From Shewanella halifaxensis HAW-EB4 (lineage in GTDB: Bacteria > Pseudomonadota > Gammaproteobacteria > Enterobacterales > Shewanellaceae), in NCBI RefSeq assembly GCF_000019185.1, contig NC_010334.1:2480001-2544000 (forward strand): a stretch of DNA of 64,000 nt, given 5' to 3'. A program made the position numbers and the translations under genes. Numbering within the stretch: the stretch's first letter is position 1; the number at the start of each line of letters is the position of its first letter. Shown here in pieces: positions 8,481-16,511 of the stretch. The notes beneath the pieces were generated by a model. The model was not told where the DNA came from and searched no databases. It saw only the letters and a program-made list of their open reading frames with translations.

Positions 8481-9521
8481 ATGATGAAAATAGTTAAATT
8501 AACTTTACTCGTTGCCGCGGTTTTAGCTTCACCGAGTGTTATGGCCGATGCCTATAAATTTTATGGACGTATCGATTATTCGATTACACACTCTGATAGT
8601 GGTAGCGCAACCCATAGCGGTAAAAGCGGTACTGTTTTAGAAAACAACTGGAGTCGCTTAGGGATTAAAGGTGATGCGGCAATCAATGAAGATTTCACTG
8701 TCTTCTACCAAATTGAAGTTGGCGTAAATGGCGCGACGGAAGGTAAGCAAAATAATCCGTTCTCTGCGCGTCCTACCTTTCTAGGTATTAAGCACTCTAC
8801 AGTCGGCCAACTTGCTGCAGGTCGTATCGACCCTGTATTCAAAATGGCGAAAGGCACTGCCGATGCCATGGATATGTACTCACTAAAGCATGACCGCTTG
8901 TTTGCTGGTGATAAACGTTGGGGGGATTCATTAGAATATAAAACCGTAAAATGGAACAAGCTACAATTTGGCGCCAGCTATATTCTAGAAGATAATTACT
9001 ATGGTGAAGATGATGTGCGCCGTGATAACGGAAACTACCAGGTCGCTTTAACCTATGGCGATAAACTATTCAAAAGCGGTGACTTGTATCTAGCCGCTGC
9101 ATACACCGATGGTGTAGAAGACATTAAAGGCTTTCGTGCAGTCGCTCAGTATAAGATTGACAAGCTAATGCTAGGCTCAATTTATCAAAGCTCAGAAATC
9201 GTGAATCCAAACTTAGATAACTGGCAGCAACGTGATGGCGATGGCTTTATCGTGAGTGCTAAATATCAGTTTGATAAGCTAACATTAAAGGCTCAATATG
9301 GTCAGGACGATTCGGGTACAGGTAAAATTGCTGGCCGTGTTTATGATAAATTAGGCGCAGCAGCGACTGAGGTTCCAGAGGTTTCACAGTGGGCTATTGG
9401 TGCTGAATATCGTCTTTCAAAATCGACTCGAGTACATACGGAGCTTGGCCAATTTGACGTGAAACAATACTCAGATTTTGACGACACCATCATGAGTGTT
9501 GGTTTTAGACTCGACTTCTAA
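8481..9521 (+). CDS. Outer membrane porin, Gram-negative porin family
   Basis: A 346-aa beta-barrel porin with a signal peptide (cleavage after VMA-DA), the N-terminal first strand YKFYGRIDYSI, repeated short beta-strand patterns, LGIKHSTVGQLAAGR, and the terminal Phe of SVGFRLDF that marks outer membrane barrels. It follows the FMN-lipoprotein by 83 bp, a gap holding an imperfect hairpin (GACTCC...GGAGTC), and may share its regulation. It may admit a respiratory substrate or its products; substrate unknown. The start could be either of two adjacent ATGs (8481 or 8484). Confidence 0.9.
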   Translation: MMKIVKLTLLVAAVLASPSVMADAYKFYGRIDYSITHSDSGSATHSGKSGTVLENNWSRLGIKGDAAINEDFTVFYQIEVGVNGATEGKQNNPFSARPTFLGIKHSTVGQLAAGRIDPVFKMAKGTADAMDMYSLKHDRLFAGDKRWGDSLEYKTVKWNKLQFGASYILEDNYYGEDDVRRDNGNYQVALTYGDKLFKSGDLYLAAAYTDGVEDIKGFRAVAQYKIDKLMLGSIYQSSEIVNPNLDNWQQRDGDGFIVSAKYQFDKLTLKAQYGQDDSGTGKIAGRVYDKLGAAATEVPEVSQWAIGAEYRLSKSTRVHTELGQFDVKQYSDFDDTIMSVGFRLDF

Positions 9522-9858
9522 ACTGAGTTTTTCGCGCCTAATACATCTATTTTTTCATCTCTAGCTTTTTATTTCTAGTTTTACGATTTGCCTCTATGGA
9601 GCGTATAAGGATATACGCTCCGCACTACTAAAAATCCTCTGCGGCTCCTATTTTATCATTCATATTTTTGATTGAATATGCAGTTTTGTCAAAAATATCT
9701 CGGGATTATATTTTTATAGTTGCATTTTTATGCTTATTTTTGAATAAATAGCTTTTTGAAAAAAAGCTGTACGTTGATAGACTAATAAACACTATTAATA
9801 TAAAGAAATGGTCACAAATCGATAATTGTCGAGGGCTATATAGAGGAGGTAAGAACAT
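9522..9858. other. Intergenic region after the porin
   Basis: AT-rich, with a perfect 10-bp hairpin at 9598-9621 and no other supported gene until the tiny ORF at 9859. Confidence 0.6.
9598..9621. repeat. Perfect 10-bp hairpin
   Basis: GGAGCGTATA pairs with TATACGCTCC around a 4-nt loop. There is no T run after it, so it is more likely a processing or structural hairpin than a classic terminator. Confidence 0.6.
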
Positions 9859-9960
9859 ATGTACGAGCGACATATGACTAATATAAGAGACTGTATAAGA
9901 GGCTTTATAAGAGATAGCATAAGTGCCTATATAAGATATTGCTGTAGATATACAGTCTAA
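9859..9960 (+). CDS. Candidate 33-aa small protein with I-R-x-x tetrapeptide repeats
   Basis: ATG 9859 is preceded by the very strong ribosome-binding sequence GAGGAGGT (9843-9850, spacing 8). The 33-codon frame ends in TAA at 9958-9960. Codons 9-28 read as five in-frame tetrapeptides: IRDC, IRGF, IRDS, ISAY, IRYC. They come from a 12-bp tandem repeat (9883-9942), so the repeat unit is exactly four codons. The product would be Arg- and Cys-rich and basic. No homologue is known to me; translation is inferred from the RBS and from frame conservation of the repeat. Confidence 0.4.
   Translation: MYERHMTNIRDCIRGFIRDSISAYIRYCCRYTV
9883..9942 (+). repeat. Five tandem 12-bp units (ATAAGAG + 5 nt)
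   Basis: ATAAGAG, ATAAGAG, ATAAGAG, ATAAGTG and ATAAGAT each start exactly 12 bp apart, separated by 5 variable bases. The array lies inside the small ORF at 9859-9960. Confidence 0.8.
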
Positions 9961-10107
9961 AAGGCAGCTTAAATAACTCAAAATAGGCTGCTAAATTTGA
10001 CTAGTTTTACAGGATCCTGACTGTAGCTTTAAGTCCATTATCAGTTCGTTGTTTAACACAAACTCCTGTATCATAGCCTGTCATTTATCTGTTTAGAGTT
10101 TACCGCA

Positions 10108-10848
10108 TTGCAAGTTTCCCCACCGCCGGCAGACGATTTTATTGCGCCTCCCTGTCTTGAAGAGATCGAAATTTTGTTTCAAGATGAGCACCTTTTACTG
10201 ATCAATAAGCCTTCGGGGCTGCTGTCTCTATCGGGAAAAAATCCTGCAAATCTGGATTCAGTTCATTACCGTCTGGTTAAGGATTTTCCAGGTTGTACCT
10301 TAGTTCATAGGTTGGATTTAGGGACGTCGGGAATTATGGTGATAGCACGAAACAAACAAATTAATGCGCTGTTGTGTAAGCAATTTAGTGAACGAACCGT
10401 GTTAAAAACCTATACCTCATTGTTACTTGGCGAGCTTAGCCATGATGACGGATTTATCGATGCACCAATTGCTAAAGATAAACCTAATTTTCCGCTGATG
10501 AAAATCTGCGATAAAGAGGGGAAAACAGCTCGGTCTTTGTATCATGTTTTAGGTCTAGAATCTTATTCTAGTCTTGATGATGACGCACCGCTTTTGAGCA
10601 CGAATGAACAAGCTGTTGACCGTTCGGTTTCGGTGACAAGAGTTGAGTTTATTCCGCAAACAGGCCGAACCCATCAATTACGGATCCATAGCCAGTACTT
10701 TGGTCACCCGATTATCGGTTGTGATCTTTATGGCTCCGAGACCTCTTACCGACTCGCACCAAGGTTGATGCTGCATGCTACTCGGCTTGAATTTGATCAT
10801 CCCATCACTGGAGAGAGAATATTTGCAAATAGCCCCAGTCCATTTTAG
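10108..10848 (+). CDS. RluA-family pseudouridine synthase
   Basis: RluA-type enzymes isomerise specific uridines in rRNA or tRNA to pseudouridine. The 246-aa product has the catalytic motif HRLDLGTSG (catalytic Asp), NKPSGLLS near the start and the C-terminal PQTGRTHQLRIHSQYFGHPIIG block. It matches E. coli RluA in length and order but has an insert around residues 148-172 (SYSSLDDDAPLLSTNEQAVD). Start TTG 10108 has only a weak RBS, so the N-terminus is uncertain. The target nucleotide cannot be told from the sequence. Confidence 0.88.
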   Translation: MQVSPPPADDFIAPPCLEEIEILFQDEHLLLINKPSGLLSLSGKNPANLDSVHYRLVKDFPGCTLVHRLDLGTSGIMVIARNKQINALLCKQFSERTVLKTYTSLLLGELSHDDGFIDAPIAKDKPNFPLMKICDKEGKTARSLYHVLGLESYSSLDDDAPLLSTNEQAVDRSVSVTRVEFIPQTGRTHQLRIHSQYFGHPIIGCDLYGSETSYRLAPRLMLHATRLEFDHPITGERIFANSPSPF

Positions 10849-10976
10849 CCGCTTTCTTAAGCTGCTAAACTGAAATCGAAAACCCAAAAGCTAAAATAAA
10901 AACCAAAAATTTAAGTGAAATTTTTAACTGTAAATTCAAGCTTCAAACTAAAGGATGACTGAAGCTTTAAGCAGCT

Positions 10977-12092
10977 TTAATCCTTTGGCTTCAAGTAATG
11001 CCTCAATGATCTCGGATCGGTATGCCCGGTTCTTGCCATGATATAGAGATGGTCTTTATCATTTTCATGGAGCTGGGTGACGCAGCCACTTCGTAAACTG
11101 TGTGCACCATAGAATCGAGAATTTAGTCCCGCCTTGTCACAGTATTTTTTTATCATCTGATAAATATCGTCGCCCTTTAAAAAGCCTTTACCCATTTTGG
11201 CTTGAGTGATCTGATAATCTCGAACCGAATTGCCATCACGGCTCAAGGATCGGAATAGGTGTCCCTGTTTTATCTTGGTGGCATCAAGCCATTGTTGAAC
11301 CGCTTCATAGGCAGAAAACAGTTCCTGTTTCGGCAGATCTTTCCACTCTCTTTGGCCTTGCTGATTACTTTTAGAATAGGGTACGCGCACCTTAAGCTTT
11401 TCTCTTAAGAAGCTAATATGTTCGACTCGTATCTCCGCTAATTCAGAACGTCGAAATCCCCCCTGTAACCCAAGCTGTAAAATCGCTTTATCCCGCAATC
11501 GGGTTAACTGTTGCGGCTGTCGCTCGATCACATCCAACAACATTTCCAGCTCATCATAGGTGATCGGTTGCTGATCATAGTCTGAGATCTGTCGATATTG
11601 GTTTCGCATCAGACCACGCATCACCCTGATCACAAGGGGGTGTTCAGTCGGTGAATGATGTGCGGCTTGAATATGGAAAAAACGTATTGCCGCCAAACGT
11701 GTATTAATCGTTTGCTTAGATAGCTGGTGGCCGCTCTTTTCCTGATAAATTTCTTTTTGATGACCGATGAAAGAAATCACACTCCGAGGATCGGCGGGCA
11801 GGGCACTTAGATTATGTTGATCGCAATAATTTCTAAAAATAGCGAAGCTGGAACGATAGACTCGTCGGGTATTGTCCGAGATCTCATATTGAGTCTCACT
11901 GGCCGCGCTCTTGTAATCATCCAAGATCGAGATGGGAAGTTGTTGCTCTTGGAAAAACTTTTCATTGGGATTCTGACTCGGAGCGTGTTGGGTACTGTGG
12001 CCGTTAGTTAAGCCCCCACTAAAGTGACCTAATGCATGCTCTTGTTCATTCAAAGAGGGTACTTGCTTAGGACATTGTTGTTCCGAATTCAT
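10977..12092 (-). CDS. Tyrosine recombinase / phage-type integrase
   Basis: A 371-aa site-specific recombinase. The catalytic set is complete: Arg215 (GGFRRSEL), Lys241 (PYSKSNQQG), His331 and Arg334 (HSLRSG), His357 (TGHTD) and nucleophile Tyr366 (LRHYLKP). The N-terminal SAM-like core-binding domain covers about residues 70-165; the first 60 residues are polar and probably disordered. No excisionase, phage genes or tRNA target lies nearby, so it looks like a solitary recombinase. A perfect 15-bp inverted repeat (12175-12208) lies just upstream of its start and could be its own site. It is convergent with the RluA-type gene. Confidence 0.9.
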   Translation of the reverse strand: MNSEQQCPKQVPSLNEQEHALGHFSGGLTNGHSTQHAPSQNPNEKFFQEQQLPISILDDYKSAASETQYEISDNTRRVYRSSFAIFRNYCDQHNLSALPADPRSVISFIGHQKEIYQEKSGHQLSKQTINTRLAAIRFFHIQAAHHSPTEHPLVIRVMRGLMRNQYRQISDYDQQPITYDELEMLLDVIERQPQQLTRLRDKAILQLGLQGGFRRSELAEIRVEHISFLREKLKVRVPYSKSNQQGQREWKDLPKQELFSAYEAVQQWLDATKIKQGHLFRSLSRDGNSVRDYQITQAKMGKGFLKGDDIYQMIKKYCDKAGLNSRFYGAHSLRSGCVTQLHENDKDHLYIMARTGHTDPRSLRHYLKPKD

Positions 12093-12174
12093 CTTTTTTT
12101 GCTGACCTATAATCTAATAAAGTGGCGTTAAATCCGTCATTTAACGTCGGATATTCTACTTAAAAACCCTTATC

Positions 12175-12208
12175 TCTACCAGTGATAATCGTCATTATCA
12201 CTGGTAGA
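12175..12208. repeat. Perfect 15-bp inverted repeat, 4-nt loop
   Basis: TCTACCAGTGATAAT and its exact reverse complement flank CGTC. It lies 83 bp upstream of the recombinase start codon. Possible recombination site, operator or attenuating hairpin; there is no T run on either strand. Confidence 0.75.
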
Positions 12209-12361
12209 AGTTGGCAAGGTACAAGTTGGATGTTTTACGCACAATAATTGAGGGTTTGCCTAAGTAAGAGGTTAAATATGGAGCAAAAATAGGTCAGTGA
12301 ATATGAACGCTGTTTTTAATTTAGCTGTATCAGCGTTGGTTAGAATGTTATTTATTAAAGC

Positions 12362-12374
12362 GTGGTATAACCAT
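12362..12374. promoter_or_regulatory. Palindrome copy 1, GTGGT-ATA-ACCAT
   Basis: One mismatch from the perfect form, but its flanks AGC/GCT extend the dyad. Confidence 0.5.
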
Positions 12375-12436
12375 GCTATAGAGTGAGTAACGAAAAGTCT
12401 TGGGATAATGGTTACAAAAAGCGGAACATAAATAAC

Positions 12437-12449
12437 ATGGTATAACCAT
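12437..12449. promoter_or_regulatory. Palindrome copy 2, ATGGT-ATA-ACCAT
   Basis: Perfect 5+3+5 palindrome. Confidence 0.55.
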
Positions 12450-12773
12450 ATTAATACCTATAACAGCATCCCTTATCTCGAAGCTGTTTATGCTTAACTG
12501 TTTATGCAATAACGGTTCAGTACTCCGTACTAATATCGTTTTACCTTGGTGAAACTGCAATGAGTGTGATGGTTTTTGCGGTCAGACTGTTAATCATCGT
12601 CTAGGGGAAATTTGGTTAAATTCTACTAGTGGTTCTTAATCATGGATGATTGAAAAGCCAGGCTTGTACGAAATGATCCGTTAGCATTATACATGGGGAA
12701 CTGAAATTTGATTAAGTTGCTATCCAGTAGAGCAGAGCCACCACTTTTGAGGCGGAGTAATGGTGTAGATAGC

Positions 12774-12786
12774 ATGGTGTCACCAT
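12774..12786. promoter_or_regulatory. Palindrome copy 3, ATGGT-GTC-ACCAT
   Basis: Perfect 5+3+5 palindrome; an additional ATGGT half-site lies at 12760. Confidence 0.55.
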
Positions 12787-12880
12787 TTTATTGGTTGAGT
12801 AAAGTGATAAGCGAAAAAATATAAAAAATACGTAGAAGTAGTGAGTTAGATACTGCATTAGTGCGACAATTAAATTATTA

Positions 12881-12895
12881 TATGGTTGCACCATA
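12881..12895. promoter_or_regulatory. Palindrome copy 4, TATGGT-TGC-ACCATA
   Basis: Perfect 6+3+6 palindrome, 65 bp upstream of the RHH-protein start, where it could autoregulate that gene. Confidence 0.55.
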
Positions 12896-12959
12896 CTTTT
12901 AATGTTTTGGTTTGTTACCCGTAACGTGTGGTGAAATAATCGATTGAGAATGGAATTGA

Positions 12960-13466
12960 ATGCAAAAGAAAATAGATAACGCAGGGCAGAGTTGGCAGTA
13001 CCATCAACAGAAACCGACAGCTGGCCGGAAATTAAAATTGCTTGAAGCGGAAGAGTTGCTTGTCGCATTACCTCTTATCTATCGACTCATCTCTTTGGCT
13101 GAAGTCGAAAAGAGAAAAGATTGGTTTTGTGAATTTGAAAAAACAGGTGAACGCGAACAGCTCTATATCATGCTGACCGAAAGTTTGTCGTCTCTCAATA
13201 AGATCCGCAAACAAGCGAATGGTGTCGATAATGCTCTGGAACAAACCAATCTACTGCTTAACCGCTACTTTAGTGATCATGGTTGGAGAATGGTGCGAAA
13301 GGAGCTATCGCAAATTAAGAAACGTAAAAAGAAATCCCACATCGAGATAGGCAATGATCTTGTCATCAAACTAAAAGAATTTATGGCTTCCAATCAAATC
13401 GATACTTTTGATCAGGCCATTGATCATCTATTGAGTGAATATCCGAAATCAAGTGAAGAGAATTGA
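12960..13466 (+). CDS. MatP-like ribbon-helix-helix DNA-binding protein (unassigned)
   Basis: A 168-aa basic protein. Residues 1-115 are predicted mostly helical (SWQYHQQK..., EAEELLVALPLIYRL). Next comes a basic linker KKRKKK (120-125) and a segment HIEIGNDLVIKLKEFMASNQIDTFDQAIDHLLSEY (about 127-161) that fits a beta-strand plus two helices of a ribbon-helix-helix domain. The order helical bundle – basic linker – C-terminal RHH resembles MatP, which binds a 13-bp palindrome. Four 13-bp palindromes lie just upstream, suggesting this protein binds them (inference). It is not a clear MatP orthologue. GGAATTGA precedes ATG 12960. Nearest mobile gene: the recombinase at 10977. Confidence 0.5.
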   Translation: MQKKIDNAGQSWQYHQQKPTAGRKLKLLEAEELLVALPLIYRLISLAEVEKRKDWFCEFEKTGEREQLYIMLTESLSSLNKIRKQANGVDNALEQTNLLLNRYFSDHGWRMVRKELSQIKKRKKKSHIEIGNDLVIKLKEFMASNQIDTFDQAIDHLLSEYPKSSEEN

Positions 13467-13579
13467 GTTACAGTCCTAATCCACAGATAGGCTCGTTTAG
13501 ATGAGTTCACTAACTATCTAATTAAGTAATTAGTTAATTAAATGGCTAACTAAGCTAGCCCTCTAGAATAAAAATATTG

Positions 13580-13611
13580 GCTCGATGCTCGATGCTCGAT
13601 GCTCGATGCTC
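13580..13611. repeat. 7-bp tandem repeat (GCTCGAT)4.6
   Basis: Four full GCTCGAT units plus GCTC, flanked on both sides by AATATT. It lies between convergent genes, so it may be a slippage-prone array without coding effect. Confidence 0.8.
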
Positions 13612-13621
13612 AAAATATTAT

Positions 13622-14647
13622 TCAGAAACCTCGAATGGATTCTAGTGCTCTGTTTGTGATCTGCTGACTAAATCGATTTCTTTTTTTATGGTTAGGAGCC
13701 CAACCAACAAGAAAGCGTTCGAAGTCAGCCCAGGCTAAGTCCACTAATCTGTGCCAATCTTTAACGACTAAATTTGAGTCTAACTGTGGCTGATATAAGC
13801 TTAGTGCCTGCCTTAATTGTGTGAAATACTCATTCACTAATTGTGTAAAATTATTCTCACAGTCGGTCTCAGATAAGCAACTGCCAATCAGGTATACAAG
13901 GTCTTTAACGCCGCAGCCACTGCCCACGTATTGAAAGTCGACAGCAGCAATATCAGTAAAATCGTCATTAAAGCAGAAGTTGGCAACTTTAGCATCACCA
14001 TGAATAATTGTCTTATATTCACAATTATTCAATAGCTTATCTATTTTACCTGCTTGCTGTTTAAGTTCAGATTCCGGCATAACTTGCCACTCCTCTTGTC
14101 GAGTAGCAAGGTGCCAGTAACTGCCGATGGGCCAAAGCCCATCGTGAGTATTGTCAGTTGTTCGGTGCATAAAATTTGCATGAAACTGCGCTAGCCAACG
14201 AAGACATAACTTTGTCTGTTCCAGATTCAAACTAGCTGCACGAACAGGAAAACCTTGACTATCAAGATCAGACATTAAGATCAGTTGGCTTGCTTGTCCT
14301 TTTTCGACAAAGTGGCGCTCACCTAAGAAAGTGGGGACTAAGCAGTCATCATTGCAACGTTTAGCTAAAGTTTGATAGAAGTTAGCTTCAACTTGATAAG
14401 AGTCTATTTTTCGTTGATGAGAGACCGAACCTGACCAGCCCCTTGGATGTTGTACCTGCTGAGGAGGTGCAATGTGTTTAACAATAAAGAGTTTGAATCC
14501 AAACTTCTCAATTAACTTCACAGAGGTAAAACGATATCTAGCGATCTCACCATATCCGGACCAAAGGGATTGAATATTTGTAACTTTTTCAAAGTCTGCA
14601 GACTCGAAAAAGTCCGCCAAAACATTGTTAATTGATGCGTTAGTCAA
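13622..14647 (-). CDS. APH/choline-kinase family phosphotransferase
   Basis: A 341-aa protein with the kinase-like fold of aminoglycoside phosphotransferases and choline kinases. The catalytic loop is HGDAKVANF (about residue 214) and the metal-binding segment is AVDFQYVGSG. FIVKH near residue 54 would hold the ATP-binding lysine. Length and motifs fit the EcKinase/DUF1679-type subgroup. The substrate (a small alcohol or amino compound) cannot be predicted. It stands alone on the minus strand with about 150 bp to its divergent neighbour. Confidence 0.82.
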   Translation of the reverse strand: MTNASINNVLADFFESADFEKVTNIQSLWSGYGEIARYRFTSVKLIEKFGFKLFIVKHIAPPQQVQHPRGWSGSVSHQRKIDSYQVEANFYQTLAKRCNDDCLVPTFLGERHFVEKGQASQLILMSDLDSQGFPVRAASLNLEQTKLCLRWLAQFHANFMHRTTDNTHDGLWPIGSYWHLATRQEEWQVMPESELKQQAGKIDKLLNNCEYKTIIHGDAKVANFCFNDDFTDIAAVDFQYVGSGCGVKDLVYLIGSCLSETDCENNFTQLVNEYFTQLRQALSLYQPQLDSNLVVKDWHRLVDLAWADFERFLVGWAPNHKKRNRFSQQITNRALESIRGF

Positions 14648-14802
14648 ATCTATTAATGTCCCTTAGTGAATTCTTGTTCAAGAGCCAGACAGGTAGAACG
14701 CTGTACTATAATTGATATACAACGAAATTCAAAACAGACTAAGTATATTGATTCTGTTGTTGATTAGCACAAAAAGTGTGGCGATTAAAGAGGAAGCATT
14801 GA

Positions 14803-15192
14803 ATGAGACGTTATTTATTAAGCCTTGGATTGTTGTTACTACCTGTGAGCGCGATGGCAAATATTATTGTCGATAAAACGGGGGTTGATGAGAAGGACTA
14901 TGTGTACGATCTACATCAATGTACTGAAATGTCGACTCAAGTTAAGCAAAAACAGACAGAAGGTAGCGCCATTGGCACCGCTGCTAAAGGTGCTGCAATC
15001 GGTTCAGCAGGTAAGGCGATTGCAGGTGGTTCTGGTACAGACGGAGCAAAACAGGGCGCTGCAATCGGACTTGGCGTAGGGGTTATTTCTAAAGGAAGAG
15101 AAAGGCGGAGTAATAAAGATGCCTATGCTTCAGAGCAGCAAGCCGTTATTAAAAATTGTATGATAAATCGAGGTTATGTCGTACTTAATTAA
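14803..15192 (+). CDS. Secreted glycine-zipper protein
   Basis: A 129-aa product with a signal peptide (cleavage after SAMA-NI). In the middle (about residues 50-95) there is a glycine-zipper stretch of repeated small residues (GTAAKGAAIGSAGKAIAGG ... GAAIGLGVGV) that can insert in a membrane or pack helices. Cys 41 and Cys 121 flank the zipper and may be linked. The family is common in Gram-negatives but of unclear role. It has its own terminator. Confidence 0.75.
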   Translation: MRRYLLSLGLLLLPVSAMANIIVDKTGVDEKDYVYDLHQCTEMSTQVKQKQTEGSAIGTAAKGAAIGSAGKAIAGGSGTDGAKQGAAIGLGVGVISKGRERRSNKDAYASEQQAVIKNCMINRGYVVLN

Positions 15193-15206
15193 AGTCGTTA
15201 AACATA

Positions 15207-15239
15207 AAGGCTAAGCTAATTATTAGCTTAGCCTTTTTT
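15207..15239 (+). terminator. Rho-independent terminator
   Basis: AAGGCTAAGCTAA pairs with TTAGCTTAGCCTT around TTA, followed by T6. Confidence 0.9.
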
Positions 15240-15346
15240 GAGTGATTAATCAGCTAGTTAACATTCATGGAGAAGTGGATGTATGCTGGCTGAAGGCTTT
15301 TATCGAGTTGGCTAATTTTGTCTTCAAAATAGCCTTTGGACAAATT

Positions 15347-15612
15347 ATACCAATTGCATTAAATATTTAATCAATTCAGAAGCGCTCAAGCTTTTCAATT
15401 CAAGGCGCATGGACGACAGAATGGTTATTCCCTTGTGAGTCGATGCAAAGCAGAAGTGGAATGCTTGAGCGCTTCCCACTGGGTGGCTTTCAAAGCACTG
15501 CATGCTGCGCCGGAAACTCTTGATATAGAATAACTATTAGCTTCAAGTTCCCAACTTGCCTTCAGCGCTTTGAATTCCCACTGAATGAACAGATACTTAA
15601 TGCAATTGGTAT
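15347..15612. mobile_element. MITE-like element with 16-bp terminal inverted repeats
   Basis: ATACCAATTGCATTAA (15347-15362) is matched by its exact reverse complement at 15597-15612, bounding 266 bp without a transposase. The interior has further weak inverse symmetry (GCGCTCAAGC / GCTTGAGCGC-type strings). No clear target-site duplication is visible. The open frames inside are not convincing genes. Such elements are commonly moved by a transposase elsewhere in the genome (general knowledge). Confidence 0.7.
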
Positions 15613-15818
15613 TATTGATGTTGCGTGTACCGTTATAGCAAGTACGCCGCATAGTTATGCAGCAAGCATCGAGGAAATTAGTTAAAGATGTTGATTACGT
15701 TGTGATACTTCATGTCTAGGAAGATTTTCCTGCCTTAGAGTCTGCCTAAGAGGCAGTTACTGCTAAACTAACGATTGGACAGGTTTGTTAGCTAATGGTT
15801 TTTTAGGGAGAGTAATTT

Positions 15819-16511
15819 GTGAAGCATGTCGTCATCACTGGTGCGAACCGCGGAATTGGTCTTGCCTTTGTTGGGCATTACTTAACAACAGGTTGGCAGG
15901 TCACCGCTTGCTGTCGAAATCTGAATGATGCAGTTGCGTTGCAGCACCAGCAATCAAAATTTACAGCACTAAAGCTTGTGGAGCTGGATGTCACAATTCC
16001 TAGTTCTATCGCAGAATTGAAGCGATCACTAGGCTCTGAAGCTATCGACTTACTGATTAATAATGCAGGATATTATGGACCAAAGGGAGTGCGCTTTGGT
16101 ACAACGGATATAAACCAATGGCAGGCGGTGTTAGCGGTTAACACTATCGCGCCGCTTATCCTGACTGAAACCTTGTATCCTAACTTAAAGATTGCGCAAA
16201 ACTGTGTTTTGGCATTTATCTCCTCAAAGGTTGGAAGCATGCAAGATAATAGCAGTGGTGGCGGCTATTATTACCGCTCCTCAAAAGCAGCATTAAACTC
16301 AGTTGTTAAGTCTCTTTCAATCGATCTTATTCAAGATGGAATCAAATGTGTGGTACTGCACCCGGGGTGGGTACAAACCGAGATGGGCGGACCCAATGCG
16401 CTGATTGATACTGACACATCGGTAAAGGGAATGACTCAAGTTATCGATGGCTTAACACAAGAACAAAGCGGTCATTTTTATGATTACCAAGGGAAAACCA
16501 TCCCTTGGTAA
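15819..16511 (+). CDS. Short-chain dehydrogenase/reductase (CsgA-like)
   Basis: A 230-aa SDR: cofactor motif TGANRGIG (residues 7-14), NNAG (80-83), catalytic Tyr-x3-Lys in YYYRSSKAAL (about residue 150) and the HPGWVQTEMGG segment after it. This short form with an N-terminal Rossmann start at residue 3 resembles the CsgA/C-factor subgroup. GTG 15819 is chosen because AGGGAG lies 8 nt upstream. Substrate unknown; it stands alone, with no operon partner. Confidence 0.85.
   Translation: MKHVVITGANRGIGLAFVGHYLTTGWQVTACCRNLNDAVALQHQQSKFTALKLVELDVTIPSSIAELKRSLGSEAIDLLINNAGYYGPKGVRFGTTDINQWQAVLAVNTIAPLILTETLYPNLKIAQNCVLAFISSKVGSMQDNSSGGGYYYRSSKAALNSVVKSLSIDLIQDGIKCVVLHPGWVQTEMGGPNALIDTDTSVKGMTQVIDGLTQEQSGHFYDYQGKTIPW

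Larger units (their letters stand above)
12093..12959. other. 867-bp non-coding region with a long hairpin and four palindromes
   Basis: No coding sequence is supported here. The region separates the recombinase (minus) from the RHH-protein gene (plus). It holds the 15-bp inverted repeat at 12175-12208 and four 13-bp ATGGT-N3-ACCAT palindromes at 12362, 12437, 12774 and 12882, plus half-sites at 12407 and 12760. Confidence 0.7.

Noticed and set aside
9706..9981. 91-aa minus-strand frame rich in Tyr and Ser
   Set aside because: Antisense to the 12-bp repeat array; the repeated SYxx pattern is a mirror of the plus-strand repeat, and no RBS is seen.
12593..12610. Partial match to the CATCGTCC motif (ATCGTCTAGGGG)
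   Set aside because: Second arm absent and not next to a steroid gene.
15425..15652. 75-aa open frame on the minus strand
   Set aside because: Lies inside the MITE-like element, spans its terminal repeat and has no RBS.
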